Shown here piece after piece: positions 1 to 6,702 of a stretch of DNA of 14,190 bases. Numbering within the stretch: the stretch's first letter is position 1; the number at the start of each line of letters is the position of its first letter. Both the position numbers and the translations under genes were made by a program. Origin of the DNA: Proteobacteria bacterium UBA6921 (GTDB lineage: Bacteria > Pseudomonadota > Gammaproteobacteria > SG8-11); assembly GCA_002450895.1 (NCBI GenBank), contig DKAR01000222.1, positions 1-14,190 on the forward strand. Direction: 5' to 3'. The notes below the pieces were generated by a model. It was not told the origin of the DNA, searched no databases, and was given only the letters and a program-made list of their open reading frames with translations.

Positions 1-258
1 TCATCGGCTGATCATGTAACTTCCAGGCGGGTTTCGAAACCGGTTCTGCGTATTGATCACTCGCAAGTTCTTCACAGCTGTGCCAGTTGCCACTCGGAAA
101 ATCTTGGTCATATCGAATCGTCCAACAATTGTGCCGCGTGTCACTTGGTTACGGCGTATAAGCCGGTCGTTCGCGTCGATCACAAGCAAGTTCAAAGCAG
201 TGACCTGCGGTTGACAAATTTAGCCAAGTGGAACGTGATTTCTCATGGACCTTTTTGA
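1..258 (+). CDS. Multihaem c-type cytochrome, C-terminal fragment (5' end outside window)
   Basis: The frame is open from base 1 to a TGA at 256-258 and gives 85 residues. It carries two c-type haem-binding motifs, CASCH (residues 27-31) and CAACH (44-48), each able to bind a haem covalently through its two Cys with the His as axial ligand. A repeated block flanks them: KPVLRIDHSQV (13-23) and KPVVRVDHKQV (54-64), 41 residues apart. This spacing of CxxCH, a HI-x-SSN stretch, a second CxxCH, then a DH-x-QV segment resembles tandem-repeat multihaem cytochromes exported for electron transfer. The first visible repeat lacks the expected CxxCH between H5 and K13, and the last DHKQV is not followed by one, so the gene may be eroded or simply end here. 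No start or signal peptide is visible. Sure of the haem motifs, unsure whether the gene is intact. Confidence 0.6.
   Translation, partial: SSADHVTSRRVSKPVLRIDHSQVLHSCASCHSENLGHIESSNNCAACHLVTAYKPVVRVDHKQVQSSDLRLTNLAKWNVISHGPF
52..193 (+). repeat. Tandem coding repeat in the cytochrome fragment
   Basis: Bases 55-70 (gatcactcgcaagttc) recur at 178-193 (gatcacaagcaagttc) with two mismatches, 123 bases apart, which is an exact multiple of three. Both encode DH-x-QV preceded by Arg and Ile/Val. The in-frame period of 41 codons supports internal duplication of a haem-binding unit rather than a mobile repeat. Confidence 0.55.
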
Positions 259-499
259 ACAGGAGAACTGACAACGGACTTTTGTCACCAGTAAAACGGA
301 CCCGCACTTGCAGGCTGATGTGTAGTACGGGTGTGGAGCGTTTAGAGGAAGAGACCACCGAGACTAAATGTCTGTTATGGAGGAACTACTGGACTTTAGT
401 TCGGCGTCACGCGAAGAACTGCAACGGGTCGACTGTCAGCATTCGCGTATTACAAAGATCAAGCGATCCCACCCGATTATCAAACTGGATCTAAAACCC
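259..499. other. Gene-poor interval between cytochrome fragment and phzF
   Basis: I see no convincing gene here. Short open frames exist on both strands, but none has family motifs or a good ribosome binding site. The plus strand holds TGT-CAC at 283-288 (frame 1, TDFCHQ), VDCQHS near 430-441 (frame 2), and a full CISCH at 506-520 (frame 2) just beyond the interval, inside the end of phzF. These could be frameshifted debris of the upstream multihaem gene or chance. No tRNA, insertion-sequence ends or long repeats were seen. Confidence 0.4.
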
Positions 500-516
500 C
501 AGGAGTGCATCTCCTG
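495..516 (-). terminator. Candidate intrinsic terminator after phzF
   Basis: On the minus strand the phzF stop is followed at once by a perfect 6-bp stem, CAGGAG-atgca-CTCCTG (516-500), and then GGGGTTTT (499-492). The stem abuts the stop codon. The T-run is short and offset by several G, so this is a moderate candidate. On the plus strand it has no T-run, so it would work only for phzF. Confidence 0.4.
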
Positions 517-1299
517 TCACGGGATGATGATCGTAGCGTCCATGAATTTCACGGCGCGTCCTTTCAGTTCCACGCGCTTACCTTTCAATTCGCACCAGAC
601 TTCGCCGCCCCGGGCAGAGAGTTGGCGCGCATGAAATCGCGTCTTGCCGGTTCTTTCAGCCCAATACGGTGTCATTTCGCAGTGCGCGGATCCGGTGACT
701 GGATCTTCCGGTATACCGGCTTTTGGTACAAAGAACCGGCTTACAAAATCTACATGCTCACCCGGGGCCGTACAGCACACGCCGAGCCGTTCCAATCGCG
801 ACAGCAGCCCCATGTCCGGTTTCAACGTGCGAATGTCGGACTCTTTTTCAAAGACCGCGACGTAATGTTTGGCCACGCGCACTTCCAGCGGCGCTCGACC
901 CAATGCCGCCGCCAGAGATTGAAGATCGTCAAACGGTTCGGGCGTCAGGGCCGGAAAATCCATCACCAGCTGATCTTGGTGCCGCGCCACGGCCAGCTCA
1001 CCGCTTTTTGTCATGAAGCGCACCACTTCATCGGGATGTTTCAATTCGGTGAATACGACAAACGCGCTGGCCAGCGTGGCATGGCCGCACAGATCCACCT
1101 CGACATTTGGCGTGAACCAGCGCAGGTCGTATCCGGATTCCGTTCGCACAATAAATGCGGTTTCCGAAACATTATTTTCGCGCGCGATCGATTGCATGAC
1201 GCTGTCGGGCAGCCATTCACCCAGCGGCACCACGGCGGCAGGATTGCCTTCAAAGACTTTTGACGCAAACGCATCGATTTGAAATTGACGCAGCTTCAC
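517..1299 (-). CDS. PhzF-family isomerase/epimerase-like protein
   Basis: The 260-residue protein has the normal length and two-lobed pattern of the PhzF/diaminopimelate-epimerase-like fold. The N-terminal lobe opens with QIDAFASKVFEGNPAAVV (7-24). The likely catalytic glutamate is E46 in SETAF. The first glycine-rich loop is DLCGHAT (69-75) and the second, in the C-terminal lobe, is EDPVTGSAHC (188-197). PhzF itself isomerises a phenazine precursor, but most family members in genomes without phenazine genes have unknown substrates. No phenazine gene is present here, so I give no symbol. The start is GTG, chosen for its strong ribosome binding site overlapping the NIF3 stop. It lies 10 bp after NIF3 on the same strand, so the two are probably co-transcribed. 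It is predicted cytoplasmic. Confidence 0.9.
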   Translation of the reverse strand: MKLRQFQIDAFASKVFEGNPAAVVPLGEWLPDSVMQSIARENNVSETAFIVRTESGYDLRWFTPNVEVDLCGHATLASAFVVFTELKHPDEVVRFMTKSGELAVARHQDQLVMDFPALTPEPFDDLQSLAAALGRAPLEVRVAKHYVAVFEKESDIRTLKPDMGLLSRLERLGVCCTAPGEHVDFVSRFFVPKAGIPEDPVTGSAHCEMTPYWAERTGKTRFHARQLSARGGEVWCELKGKRVELKGRAVKFMDATIIIP

Positions 1300-1304
1300 A
1301 CAAT

Positions 1305-1311
1305 CTCCCCT
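1305..1311 (-). promoter_or_regulatory. Ribosome binding site for phzF
   Basis: On the minus strand AGGGGAG is followed by attgt and then GTG at 1299. Its first AG are the last two bases of the NIF3 TAG stop. This strong site decides the non-ATG start of phzF and suggests translation is coupled to the end of NIF3. Confidence 0.7.
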
Positions 1312-2065
1312 AGGCCGGGTTTTCGATATCTATGAATTCGTGCTTCAGGCCAAACCGTTCGGCCAAGTGTTCGCCCAAGGCCTGCGCGCCGTAGCGCTCG
1401 GTGGCATGATGGCCGGCGGCGAAAAAGTGCAATCCGGTTTCACGCGCGATATGGACGGTGTATTCGGAGACCTCGCCCGTCAGGTAGGCATCCACACCCA
1501 GAGCCGCGGCGCGATCGATATAGCCTTGCGCTCCACCCGTACACCAGGCGATGGTTTTGATTTCAGTCGCACGTCCGGGAATGTGCAGCGGTGGCCGATT
1601 TAGTGCCTGATGAATTGCGTGTGCCAGTTGAACGCCGGTGACGGGATCCACTTCGCCCACCAGGCCAAGACTCGGGCCACTGTCCGTGTCAAAGCTTCCG
1701 GTGACCCGAAACCCCAGCTTGCTGCCGAGACGTGCGTTGTTCCCGAGCGTGGGATGTGCGTCGAGCGGAAGATGGTATCCGATGAGACTGATATTCGATG
1801 CGAGCAGCGTCTGAAGCCGCTGCTTCTTGTACCCGATGATGCGCGCATCCTCCCCTTTCCAGAAGTAGCCATGGTGCACCAGGATCGCGTCCGCGTCCCG
1901 CTGTCGTGCGGCTTCGACAAGCGCCAGGCTCGCACTGACGCCGGACACCAGCGTCTTCACTTCCGGACGCCCTTCGACTTGCAGGCCGTTGGGGCAATAA
2001 TCCCGAAAATCGCGGACGCGCAACATCTCGTCCGTATAGGCAATCAATTCAGCCAGTGCGACCAT
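1310..2065 (-). CDS. NIF3/YbgI-family dinuclear metal-binding protein
   Basis: The 251-residue protein matches the NIF3 (YbgI, 'GTP cyclohydrolase I type 2-like') family end to end. It has CPNGLQVEG (24-32), the metal-binding LVHHGYFWKGE (62-72, H64 and H65), the YHLPLDAHP segment (97-105, H98 and D102), and the C-terminal GHHATERYG (218-226, H219 and E223). These are the residues that hold the two-metal centre in characterised members. The cellular role of the family is unsettled. Reported ideas include hydrolase activity and metal or NAD-repair-linked functions. The ATG start is supported by GGAAG seven bases upstream. It is divergent from the protease gene at 2121, as often seen for Nif3 beside deg genes in betaproteobacteria, and is followed 10 bp later by phzF. 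Confidence 0.92.
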   Translation of the reverse strand: MVALAELIAYTDEMLRVRDFRDYCPNGLQVEGRPEVKTLVSGVSASLALVEAARQRDADAILVHHGYFWKGEDARIIGYKKQRLQTLLASNISLIGYHLPLDAHPTLGNNARLGSKLGFRVTGSFDTDSGPSLGLVGEVDPVTGVQLAHAIHQALNRPPLHIPGRATEIKTIAWCTGGAQGYIDRAAALGVDAYLTGEVSEYTVHIARETGLHFFAAGHHATERYGAQALGEHLAERFGLKHEFIDIENPA

Positions 2066-2120
2066 GCGTCGTCTTCCATCTTGCGCTATAGTTCCGAGTC
2101 ATTTTAGCGATTTTGCCGGC
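2066..2120. promoter_or_regulatory. Divergent intergenic region, NIF3 / DegS-like protease
   Basis: These 55 bases must hold the start signals for both genes unless the promoters lie inside coding sequence. On the plus strand TATAGT (2087-2092) could be a -10 box for the protease, but there is no good -35. On the minus strand TAAAAT (2106-2101) with TTGAAG (2131-2126, 19 bp apart) could serve NIF3. Both are weak matches found by eye. Confidence 0.3.
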
Positions 2121-3278
2121 ATGAACTTCAAGAGTTTCGTCCGATTCATTATTCCGTACACCATTCTCGGGCTGATTGGCGCGTGGATCGTAATTACGGC
2201 GTTCCCGAACCTTTTGCAGACCGCACAAGTCGTACCGACCGTCGAAATCCGCCAGGGTGAAACCCCTGTGCTGCCGGGCCCGGCGACCGGACCGGTTTCC
2301 TACGCGAGCGCCGTCGAAGCCGCCGCGCCGGCCGTTGTGAATATATACACCACCAAAGTCGTGCAACAGCGGCAGAACCCGTTGTTCGACGACCCGCTGT
2401 TCCGCCGCTTCTTTGGAGACATCAACCAGCCACCGGCACGCCTGCAGAACAGTCTAGGCTCTGGCGTGATTGTCAGCCCGCAGGGTTACGTTCTCACCAA
2501 CAACCATGTAATTTCTGGCGCTGATGAAGTCCTGGTTGCACTCAGAGATGGTCGCACGGCCCAGGCCGCCTTGGTGGGAACCGATCCGGAAAGCGATGTT
2601 GCATTGCTGTCCATCAAACTGGATCAGCTGCCGACCGTGGTATTCAGTTCGCAAGAAATCGTCCGCGTCGGCGATGTCGTCCTGGCCATCGGCAATCCGT
2701 TTGGCGTGGGACAGACGGTCACGCAAGGCATCATCAGCGCGACGGGTCGCAATCAGCTCGGCATCAATACGTTCGAAGATTTCATTCAGACGGATGCGGC
2801 GATCAATCCGGGAAACTCCGGCGGCGCGTTGATCAATGCATACGGTCAGCTGGTGGGAATCAATACAGCGATTTATTCACGCTCCGGTGGGTCGCAAGGC
2901 ATTGGCTTTGCGATTCCAATGAGCATCGCCAAAAAAGTCATGGAAGAAATCATCAAGTACGGTCACGCGGTGCGCGGATGGCTGGGAATTGAGCCGCAGG
3001 ATCTGTCGCCGCGCCTGGCAGAGTCCTTCGGTTTGCAGAACGTCACTGGCGTCGTTGTCGCGGGAGTGCTCCAGGGCGGCCCCGCGGATCGCGCCGGAAT
3101 TGTTCGCGGCGACGTAATTACGAAAATCGGCGGGCGGGAAATCGGCGACAGCCTCGCAGCACTGAACACCATCGCCAACACACCCCCCGGCACGAATATC
3201 GAAATTCACGTGATTCACGACGGTAAGAAGTCAGTGAAAACCGCGGTGGTCGCGCAACGCCCGGTTCCAACCAATTAG
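2121..3278 (+). CDS. DegS/DegQ-like periplasmic serine protease, membrane-anchored, one PDZ domain
   Basis: The 385-residue HtrA-family protein has one N-terminal hydrophobic segment (about 7-28) that looks like a membrane anchor rather than a cleaved signal. A trypsin-like domain follows (about 60-275) with the triad H129 (LTNNHV), D159 (PESDVAL) and S233 (NPGNSGGAL). A single PDZ domain follows (about 283-380, with GWLGIEPQDL and PADRAGIVRGDVI). One PDZ plus an anchor is the DegS layout; DegP and DegQ have two PDZ domains. DegS-type proteases act in the periplasm in envelope-stress signalling or protein quality control. I chose the ATG at 2121 because the anchor then begins normally. An in-frame ATG at 2064 would add 19 residues and overlap the NIF3 start. 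Neither has a clear ribosome binding site. The gene converges on the DUF255 gene with overlapping stops. Confidence 0.9.
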   Translation: MNFKSFVRFIIPYTILGLIGAWIVITAFPNLLQTAQVVPTVEIRQGETPVLPGPATGPVSYASAVEAAAPAVVNIYTTKVVQQRQNPLFDDPLFRRFFGDINQPPARLQNSLGSGVIVSPQGYVLTNNHVISGADEVLVALRDGRTAQAALVGTDPESDVALLSIKLDQLPTVVFSSQEIVRVGDVVLAIGNPFGVGQTVTQGIISATGRNQLGINTFEDFIQTDAAINPGNSGGALINAYGQLVGINTAIYSRSGGSQGIGFAIPMSIAKKVMEEIIKYGHAVRGWLGIEPQDLSPRLAESFGLQNVTGVVVAGVLQGGPADRAGIVRGDVITKIGGREIGDSLAALNTIANTPPGTNIEIHVIHDGKKSVKTAVVAQRPVPTN

Positions 3279-5122
3279 TTTTCGCCTAACGCCACGTAAC
3301 TGGCATAACTGAACGCATTGTCCAACACGATTGGCCACGCCCGACGCAGCGCATCAACGGCTTTAAGCTCAAGCTCCTTGCTTTCAGTCTGCTTCGATAT
3401 TGTAAGCGTCGTTGAAAGCAAAACTGCCGACGGTGACGGCAATGCCCCATCTTCGAATGCCGTACGACCGGCCTGCATTGGCAAAAGAGACAGCTCCGAT
3501 ATCGACCAGGCAGATTCTCGAAAGAATTTCTTCCAAGCCGCCCCTACCAATTCCTTCACGAAATCCAAATCCGGCTTTGAATCAAACATCCTGGCATAGA
3601 CCAGCATTCCGTCCGCGACGTAGGCATAATCTTCAAGCGTACCGCGATCCGCGCGCGGAGTTCGCAACAGGGCGCCGGACTGCCAGAAGTTCTTCAGGAT
3701 TGCATCGTGCAATGTCTGCGCCGCATCGCGATACCGTTTTTCTCCGGTAAATTGTCCCGCCTCCGAAAGCGCGGCAAGCATGAGACCGTTCCATGCCGCG
3801 ATTTGTTTTGTATCTACCGGGAGGGAGCGACGCGACCTGTCATTGCGCAATTTCATCAGCGCTGAATCCAGGAGGGATTTGGTCGTCGCTTCATCGCGAT
3901 CCAGCGCCTTGGCGACGTCTGCAATCGCCAGCTGCGGGATCAACAAATCGCCATGCTCGAAAGCGGGCGCATCGCTCAGGCTGTAATACTTGCGCACGGC
4001 AGCAAGCTCATTTGAATCAAGCAGCGAAGCCAGCGTCGCGCGATCGAAAATGTAGTACGCCCCTTCGTCGCCACGCTCATCGACGGCCGAGAGACTGGAA
4101 ACGAACAAGCCATTGGATGTGCGCATCGTGCCCAGTGCGAAATCCAGCGTCTCCCGCGCAATGGTTTCATACTCGCGAACGCCGAATTTTTTAGCACCGC
4201 GCAAGTACACGCGCGCGAGCTGTGCCTGGTCATACAACATTTTTTCAAAATGCGGTGTTCGCCAGTTCGGATCAGTCGTGTAGCGAAAGAATCCGCCCGA
4301 CAGATGATCGCGCAATCCATAACGCGCCATCGACGCGAGCGTGTCGCGAAGAAAGCCGTTGAGCTTCCCATCCTGCGCGACCAGTTTCAGTCGCAACAAC
4401 GCCAGCAATTGTGAACTCATGGGGAATTTGCTTTGCTCGCCAAACCCGCCGCTAACACGGTCGGCGATCTGCAGGCTCTGTTTGACCAATTCATCCGCCA
4501 GCTTCTGTGATCCAGGATTGTCGGTCGTGACGGATTCCGATTTTGGCGGTTGGGCGGCAGCACGCGCCAACTTGCTCAGATCCTCTGCCTTCGTGGACCA
4601 CGATTGACTCAGCCGTACGAGTAACGTGCGCAACTCCTGGCGCGGAAAATAAACACCTCCGAGCAACGGATAACCTTCTGGCGTCACTATGACGTTCAGC
4701 GGCCATCCGGCGGAGCCGCGGTAGTGCTCCACGAACTCGATCATTTGCGCATCCAGTTCCGGCTCGAGCTCACGATCTATGATGACGGGAATGAAATGGG
4801 TGTTGAGCAGCGTACTGATTTCAGCGTCGCGAAAGCTCTCTCGCTGCATCACATGGCACCAATAACAGGCAAAGAACCCGATGGAAAGAAACAGCGGTTT
4901 TTTTTCTTCGCGCGCGCGCTGCAGTGTTGCAGCATTCCATTTTTGCCAATGGACCATATCCTCACCATGCATCGAGAGATATGGAACCGGGTCATTCTTG
5001 ACCTGGTTTTCCAACGCGGCACGGCAAGGAATCGCCGTCGCGACCAGTAGAAGAATCAGAGCAAGAGAACGAATCGCTTGACGTGGTCCCGAAGTAACTT
5101 TCAATTGGACCTCGCTTGCCAT
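3275..5122 (-). CDS. Exported DUF255 (YyaL/SSP411-type) protein: thioredoxin fold plus alpha/alpha-barrel
   Basis: The 615-residue protein has an N-terminal signal peptide (hydrophobic stretch about 18-31, possible cleavage after CRA, residue 35), then a DUF255 thioredoxin-like domain (about 38-165). This contains FFACYWCHVM (84-92; C86 and C89 form a CxxC; most relatives have CHWC) and GWPLNVIVTPEG (139-150). The rest resembles an (alpha/alpha)6 barrel of the N-acylglucosamine 2-epimerase type, with GGFGEQSKFP (225-234), HFEKMLYD (291-298), AAWNGLML (442-449) and LEDYAYV (496-502). The family's enzymatic role is unknown. The signal peptide and CxxC suggest a periplasmic redox or protein-folding role, but this is inference. 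The ATG at 5122 lies 7 bp after the tatC stop; a GTG at 5140 would overlap tatC by 11 bp. There is no twin-arginine motif (RQAIR only), so export is probably by Sec. Confidence 0.85.
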   Translation of the reverse strand: MASEVQLKVTSGPRQAIRSLALILLLVATAIPCRAALENQVKNDPVPYLSMHGEDMVHWQKWNAATLQRAREEKKPLFLSIGFFACYWCHVMQRESFRDAEISTLLNTHFIPVIIDRELEPELDAQMIEFVEHYRGSAGWPLNVIVTPEGYPLLGGVYFPRQELRTLLVRLSQSWSTKAEDLSKLARAAAQPPKSESVTTDNPGSQKLADELVKQSLQIADRVSGGFGEQSKFPMSSQLLALLRLKLVAQDGKLNGFLRDTLASMARYGLRDHLSGGFFRYTTDPNWRTPHFEKMLYDQAQLARVYLRGAKKFGVREYETIARETLDFALGTMRTSNGLFVSSLSAVDERGDEGAYYIFDRATLASLLDSNELAAVRKYYSLSDAPAFEHGDLLIPQLAIADVAKALDRDEATTKSLLDSALMKLRNDRSRRSLPVDTKQIAAWNGLMLAALSEAGQFTGEKRYRDAAQTLHDAILKNFWQSGALLRTPRADRGTLEDYAYVADGMLVYARMFDSKPDLDFVKELVGAAWKKFFRESAWSISELSLLPMQAGRTAFEDGALPSPSAVLLSTTLTISKQTESKELELKAVDALRRAWPIVLDNAFSYASYVALGEN

Positions 5123-5129
5123 CAAGGGA

Positions 5130-6032
5130 TCAGGATCCACCGCGATCGCGTTTTTCCTGCTCCGCGATTCGGTCGAGTTCAGCGTCCATTTCTTCCGGAC
5201 TCAACGGACGAAAAGGCTCATCCACCACGGTCGCCGCGGCCGTTGCCGGGGCCGTCGCGGCGGCCGCTGCACTGGCAGCAGCACGCGCATCTTTGCGCCG
5301 CACAAGAATTCGGGAGACAACAACGCCCAGCTCGAACAACAACCACATCGGAATGGCCAGCAACGTCTGCGATATGACGTCTGGCGGCGAAAGGATCATC
5401 CCGATGATGAAAGCGGCGACGATAACGTACGGCCTTTTCTCAACCAGCTGCTCGGGCGTCACGAGCCCCATCAGCACAAGTATGATGGTGGCGACGGGCA
5501 CTTCAAATGTGACGCCGAAAGCGAAAAACATCCCCAGCACGAAATCGAGATATTTCGAGATGTCCGTCATCATCGAAACGCCTTCCGGCGTGGTGTTGGT
5601 AAAAAACTGGAAGACCAACGGAAACACCACGAAGTAACAGAAGGCGATCCCTGCGTAGAAAAGAACGACGCTGGAAATAATCATGGGCATCGCCAGTTCA
5701 CGTTCGTCCTTGTACAAGCCCGGCGCCACAAAGGCCCACAGCTGGTAGAGAATCACCGGAATCGCGGCGAACAGCGCAGCCCACATCGTGAACTTGAACG
5801 GGGTCAGAAACGGCGATGCAACTTCTGTTGCGATCATGGTGCTGCCCTTGGGCAGGAAGCGCATCAGAGGCTCGGCGAGAAACGTGTAAATTTCATTCGA
5901 AAACGGAAACAGCACAGCGAACATGACGGCCACGGCGATCAGCGCGCGCACCAGTCGGGTTCGCAACTCAATGAGATGCGCGACCAGCGGCAGCGGCTCG
6001 TGCTCCGCGCTACTGGGTTTTTTCTGCTTCAT
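5130..6032 (-). CDS. tatC: Sec-independent protein translocase TatC
   Basis: TatC is the multispanning core of the Tat translocase. It binds twin-arginine signal peptides of folded proteins and recruits TatB and TatA at the inner membrane. The 300-residue sequence has six hydrophobic segments and the family signatures HLIELRTRL (19-27), FVAPGLYKDERE (101-112, where F101 and E110 match the signal-binding F94 and E103 of E. coli) and ILSPPDVISQ (213-222). It is longer than the usual 250 or so residues because of a C-terminal tail: an alanine/threonine-rich stretch (about 249-270) followed by a charged, probably helical segment (PLSPEEMDAELDRIAEQE). The ATG at 6032 lies 23 bp inside the end of tatB, implying coupled translation; no better start exists before HLIELR. 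Confidence 0.97.
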   Translation of the reverse strand: MKQKKPSSAEHEPLPLVAHLIELRTRLVRALIAVAVMFAVLFPFSNEIYTFLAEPLMRFLPKGSTMIATEVASPFLTPFKFTMWAALFAAIPVILYQLWAFVAPGLYKDERELAMPMIISSVVLFYAGIAFCYFVVFPLVFQFFTNTTPEGVSMMTDISKYLDFVLGMFFAFGVTFEVPVATIILVLMGLVTPEQLVEKRPYVIVAAFIIGMILSPPDVISQTLLAIPMWLLFELGVVVSRILVRRKDARAAASAAAAATAPATAAATVVDEPFRPLSPEEMDAELDRIAEQEKRDRGGS

Positions 6033-6399
6033 TGATTCGAACCGCGGCAGGTTGTGGCGCGTCCGGCGCCGTGACCGAAGGCGATGCGTTCGTTTCCTTC
6101 GCGGCGGATTCTGAAGAGGGTAACGCGGCGGGCTTTCCGGTCACCGGCACGGTGGGTTTGTCATCTTCCAGGGTAACGTGGCGTTCCAGAATCTTCTGCT
6201 GTTCTTCCACCAGCCGCTTGAGCTCGTCTGCCTTGGCAATTTCGCGGTGGAATTCCGTTTGGACGGTGTTAACCATGCGCTTCACGCGCCCGACCCAAAG
6301 CCCGACATTGCGTGCGAGACCTGGAAGTTTGTCGGGACCAAAGACCAGCAAAGCGATGACGCCAACCAGCAGTAACTCAGAGAAACCGATTTCAAACAT
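6010..6399 (-). CDS. tatB: Sec-independent protein translocase TatB
   Basis: TatB partners TatC in the twin-arginine receptor complex. The 129-residue protein shows the class layout: a single N-terminal membrane helix (about 4-20) with E8 in IGFSELL, the GP hinge in VFGPDKLPGLAR (19-30), an amphipathic helix with basic residues (VGRVKRMVNTVQTEF, 36-50), then a charged segment likely to be helical (about 51-75) and a Pro/Ala/Ser-rich disordered tail. The glutamate at position 8 and FGP rather than FGTKKL separate it from TatA. It begins 29 bp after tatA and overlaps tatC by 23 bp. No strong ribosome binding site is visible, so coupling to tatA or leaderless-style weak initiation is possible. 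Confidence 0.95.
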   Translation of the reverse strand: MFEIGFSELLLVGVIALLVFGPDKLPGLARNVGLWVGRVKRMVNTVQTEFHREIAKADELKRLVEEQQKILERHVTLEDDKPTVPVTGKPAALPSSESAAKETNASPSVTAPDAPQPAAVRINEAEKTQ

Positions 6400-6428
6400 G
6401 GGACGCGCCCAATGCCGTGATGCGGCGC

Positions 6429-6671
6429 TTACGACTTGTTCTGTTCTTTGGTCGCTTGACCTTCAATGACGTTGCCTTGCGCGTCCTGGTGGGTCACCTT
6501 GGCTGCGCCCGGCGCGGCTTCGGAACCCTCTTCCTCGCCGTCCTTCATCGATTTCTTGAAGTTGCGAATTGCACTGCCCAAATCACCGCCCACATTGGCC
6601 AGTTTCTTGGTCCCGAACAACAACATAACGATGGCCAGGATAATCAGGAGCTGCCAAATGCTAAAACCCAT
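6429..6671 (-). CDS. tatA: Sec-independent protein translocase TatA
   Basis: TatA oligomerises to form the transport path of the Tat system. The 80-residue protein begins MGFSIWQLLIILAIVMLLFG (one membrane helix, 4-20), followed by the hallmark FGTKKL (19-24) and an amphipathic helix (LANVGGDLGSAIRNFKKSMK). The tail is acidic and polar. The start was chosen at ATG 6671 because GGAG lies seven bases upstream and the helix then sits at the N terminus; a longer frame upstream would add 31 residues without family character. It starts 31 bp after hisE, so the tat genes probably read through from the his operon. Confidence 0.96.
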   Translation of the reverse strand: MGFSIWQLLIILAIVMLLFGTKKLANVGGDLGSAIRNFKKSMKDGEEEGSEAAPGAAKVTHQDAQGNVIEGQATKEQNKS

Positions 6672-6678
6672 GTCATTT

Positions 6679-6682
6679 CTCC
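6679..6682 (-). promoter_or_regulatory. Ribosome binding site for tatA
   Basis: GGAG on the minus strand, seven bases before ATG 6671, fixes the tatA start within a longer open frame. Confidence 0.6.
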
Positions 6683-6702
6683 AAGTCGGTGATGGCGCCC
6701 GC

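Noticed and set aside
228..494. 88-codon plus-strand open frame in the gene-poor interval
   Set aside because: No ribosome binding site, no domain, unusual composition, and it overlaps the end of the cytochrome frame.
505..1263. Plus-strand open frame of about 252 codons opposite phzF
   Set aside because: The minus strand encodes a full-length PhzF protein with all motifs and a strong ribosome binding site; the plus frame has no recognisable domain.
2064..2120. Upstream ATG at 2064 as the protease start
   Set aside because: It would overlap the NIF3 start codon and put 19 polar residues before the membrane anchor, with no ribosome binding site.
5000..5122. Tat signal or lipoprotein signal on the DUF255 protein
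   Set aside because: The n-region has RQAIR, not a twin arginine. The Cys near the cleavage site is in AIPC, and Pro at -1 does not fit a lipobox. A Sec type I signal fits better.
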